DNA from: an uncultured Collinsella sp.
GTDB lineage: Bacteria; Actinomycetota; Coriobacteriia; Coriobacteriales; Coriobacteriaceae
Reading direction: 5' to 3'
Assembly: GCA_902493615.1 (NCBI GenBank)
Contig: CABUQK010000049.1
Span: 1 to 14,574 of the forward strand
Length of the DNA stretch: 14,574 nt
Shown here: positions 13,983-14,574 of the stretch, in pieces
How the letters are laid out: every line of letters starts with the position of its first letter
Position numbering within the stretch: the stretch's first letter is position 1
Program-made: the position numbers and the translations under genes
The notes under the pieces: model-generated
The model's database searches: none
Seen by the model: the letters and a program-made list of their open reading frames with translations, nothing else
What the model was told of the DNA's origin: nothing

Positions 13983-14574
13983 CTAATTCACCTCGCTTGT
14001 CTTGGTCTGGGAACTGAACACCATGCGGTAGAGAGGAGCCTCGTGGAGCTCTTCGACGCTCTGGTTCAAAACGACGGACGTTGCATCCTCGACGCCGCTC
14101 GTGATGGCGACCGGGGTGGCGATACCGAACCACATGACCACGATCGCGAGGGCGATCTCGGGGATGATCATGAGGGCGGGCACCTCGTGGCGCTTCATGC
14201 CCTCGGGCGCCTTGCCGAAGATGGACTTGAGCGCGATGCCGGTAAGGGCAAAGTACACGCCGGTGAGGCCAATGGCCACGAGCACGACCACCCAGATGGG
14301 ACCGGACTGGACGCCGGCCACGAAGGTGAGGAACTCGGAGATGAACAGGGCGAACGGCGGGAAGGCGGCGAGCGCGAGCAGGGCGATGATGGTGAGCGCT
14401 GCCGTGACGGGAGCGATCTCGACGACGCCCTTGATCTTGTTCAGGTCGCGGGTGTGGTAGATGTGCTGGATGTTACCGGCCATGCAGAAGGCGAGCGCCT
14501 TCGTGAAACCGTGGAAGATGCAGTGCAGCAGGCAGGCGGCGATACCGAGCGGACCACCGATACCCAGGCACAGC
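13983..14574 (-). CDS. hyfF: Hydrogenase-4 membrane subunit, NuoL/M/N antiporter-like (HyfF), 5' part missing
   Basis: C-terminal 196 residues of a proton-pumping-type membrane subunit; the frame is open to the right window edge. The visible part includes HGFTKALAFCMAGNI and TRDLNKIKGV, followed by ALAAFPPFALFISEF, the conserved transmembrane signature with functional His and Lys of the NuoL/M/N-HyfF family. Two more hydrophobic helices follow (IWVVVLVAIGLTGVYFAL and MIIPEIALAIVVMWFG), then a short soluble tail. The immediate neighbour hyfG matches the E. coli hyf order (F then G); in hyc a NuoH-like HycD would stand here, and this protein is not NuoH-like. An identity as HyfB or HyfD cannot be fully excluded from the fragment alone. 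The stop lies 4 bases before the hyfG start. Confidence 0.85.
   Translation of the reverse strand, partial: LCLGIGGPLGIAACLLHCIFHGFTKALAFCMAGNIQHIYHTRDLNKIKGVVEIAPVTAALTIIALLALAAFPPFALFISEFLTFVAGVQSGPIWVVVLVAIGLTGVYFALTGIALKSIFGKAPEGMKRHEVPALMIIPEIALAIVVMWFGIATPVAITSGVEDATSVVLNQSVEELHEAPLYRMVFSSQTKTSEVN

Overview
The window is high in G+C and carries every recognisable gene on the minus strand. The protein sequences, the GdhA type, and the pairing of a hydrogenase-4-like formate hydrogenlyase with selenocysteine genes suggest an anaerobic gut actinobacterium of the class Coriobacteriia, with Collinsella-like bacteria as my best guess. That assignment rests on general resemblance, since no 16S or other marker is present.

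Read in the direction of transcription (right to left), the window opens inside a hydrogenase operon of the Hyf/Hyc type. It holds the 3' end of a NuoL/M-like membrane subunit (hyfF), the fused NuoC/NuoD-like large subunit (hyfG/hycE), a two-[4Fe-4S] ferredoxin subunit (hyfH/hycF), the small subunit (hyfI/hycG), a HycH/HyfJ assembly protein, the HycI endoprotease that trims the large subunit, and a FocA/FNT formate channel. The genes abut or overlap by a few bases. The order F-G-H-I-J followed by a foc gene is that of the E. coli hyf operon. Together they should turn formate into H2 + CO2 once a formate dehydrogenase and the remaining membrane subunits, expected further right, are supplied. 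A hairpin follows focA.

Next comes a cytosolic-looking molybdopterin oxidoreductase of 705 codons. It has a Cys, not a selenocysteine, at the expected Mo-ligand position, and Glu where formate dehydrogenases have His, so it may not be a formate dehydrogenase. It is followed by a complete selenocysteine module: selA and selB with a 4-base ATGA overlap, a long inverted repeat, and tRNA-Sec (selC) with its own strong terminator. After the terminator come mobA (molybdenum cofactor guanylyltransferase) and a small DUF3343/'Se/S carrier-like' protein with an unusual Cys-rich N-terminus. A REP-like hairpin lies just beyond. The left edge holds gdhA (NADP-type glutamate dehydrogenase), cut off at its C-terminus by the window end.

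The unifying theme is a Mo/Se/Ni-Fe cofactor island for formate metabolism: selA-selB-selC and the Se/S carrier-like protein for selenium, mobA for bis-MGD, HycI and HycH for [NiFe] maturation, and FocA for formate. No gene in the window uses selenocysteine itself, so the selenoprotein client, most likely FdhF, must lie outside.
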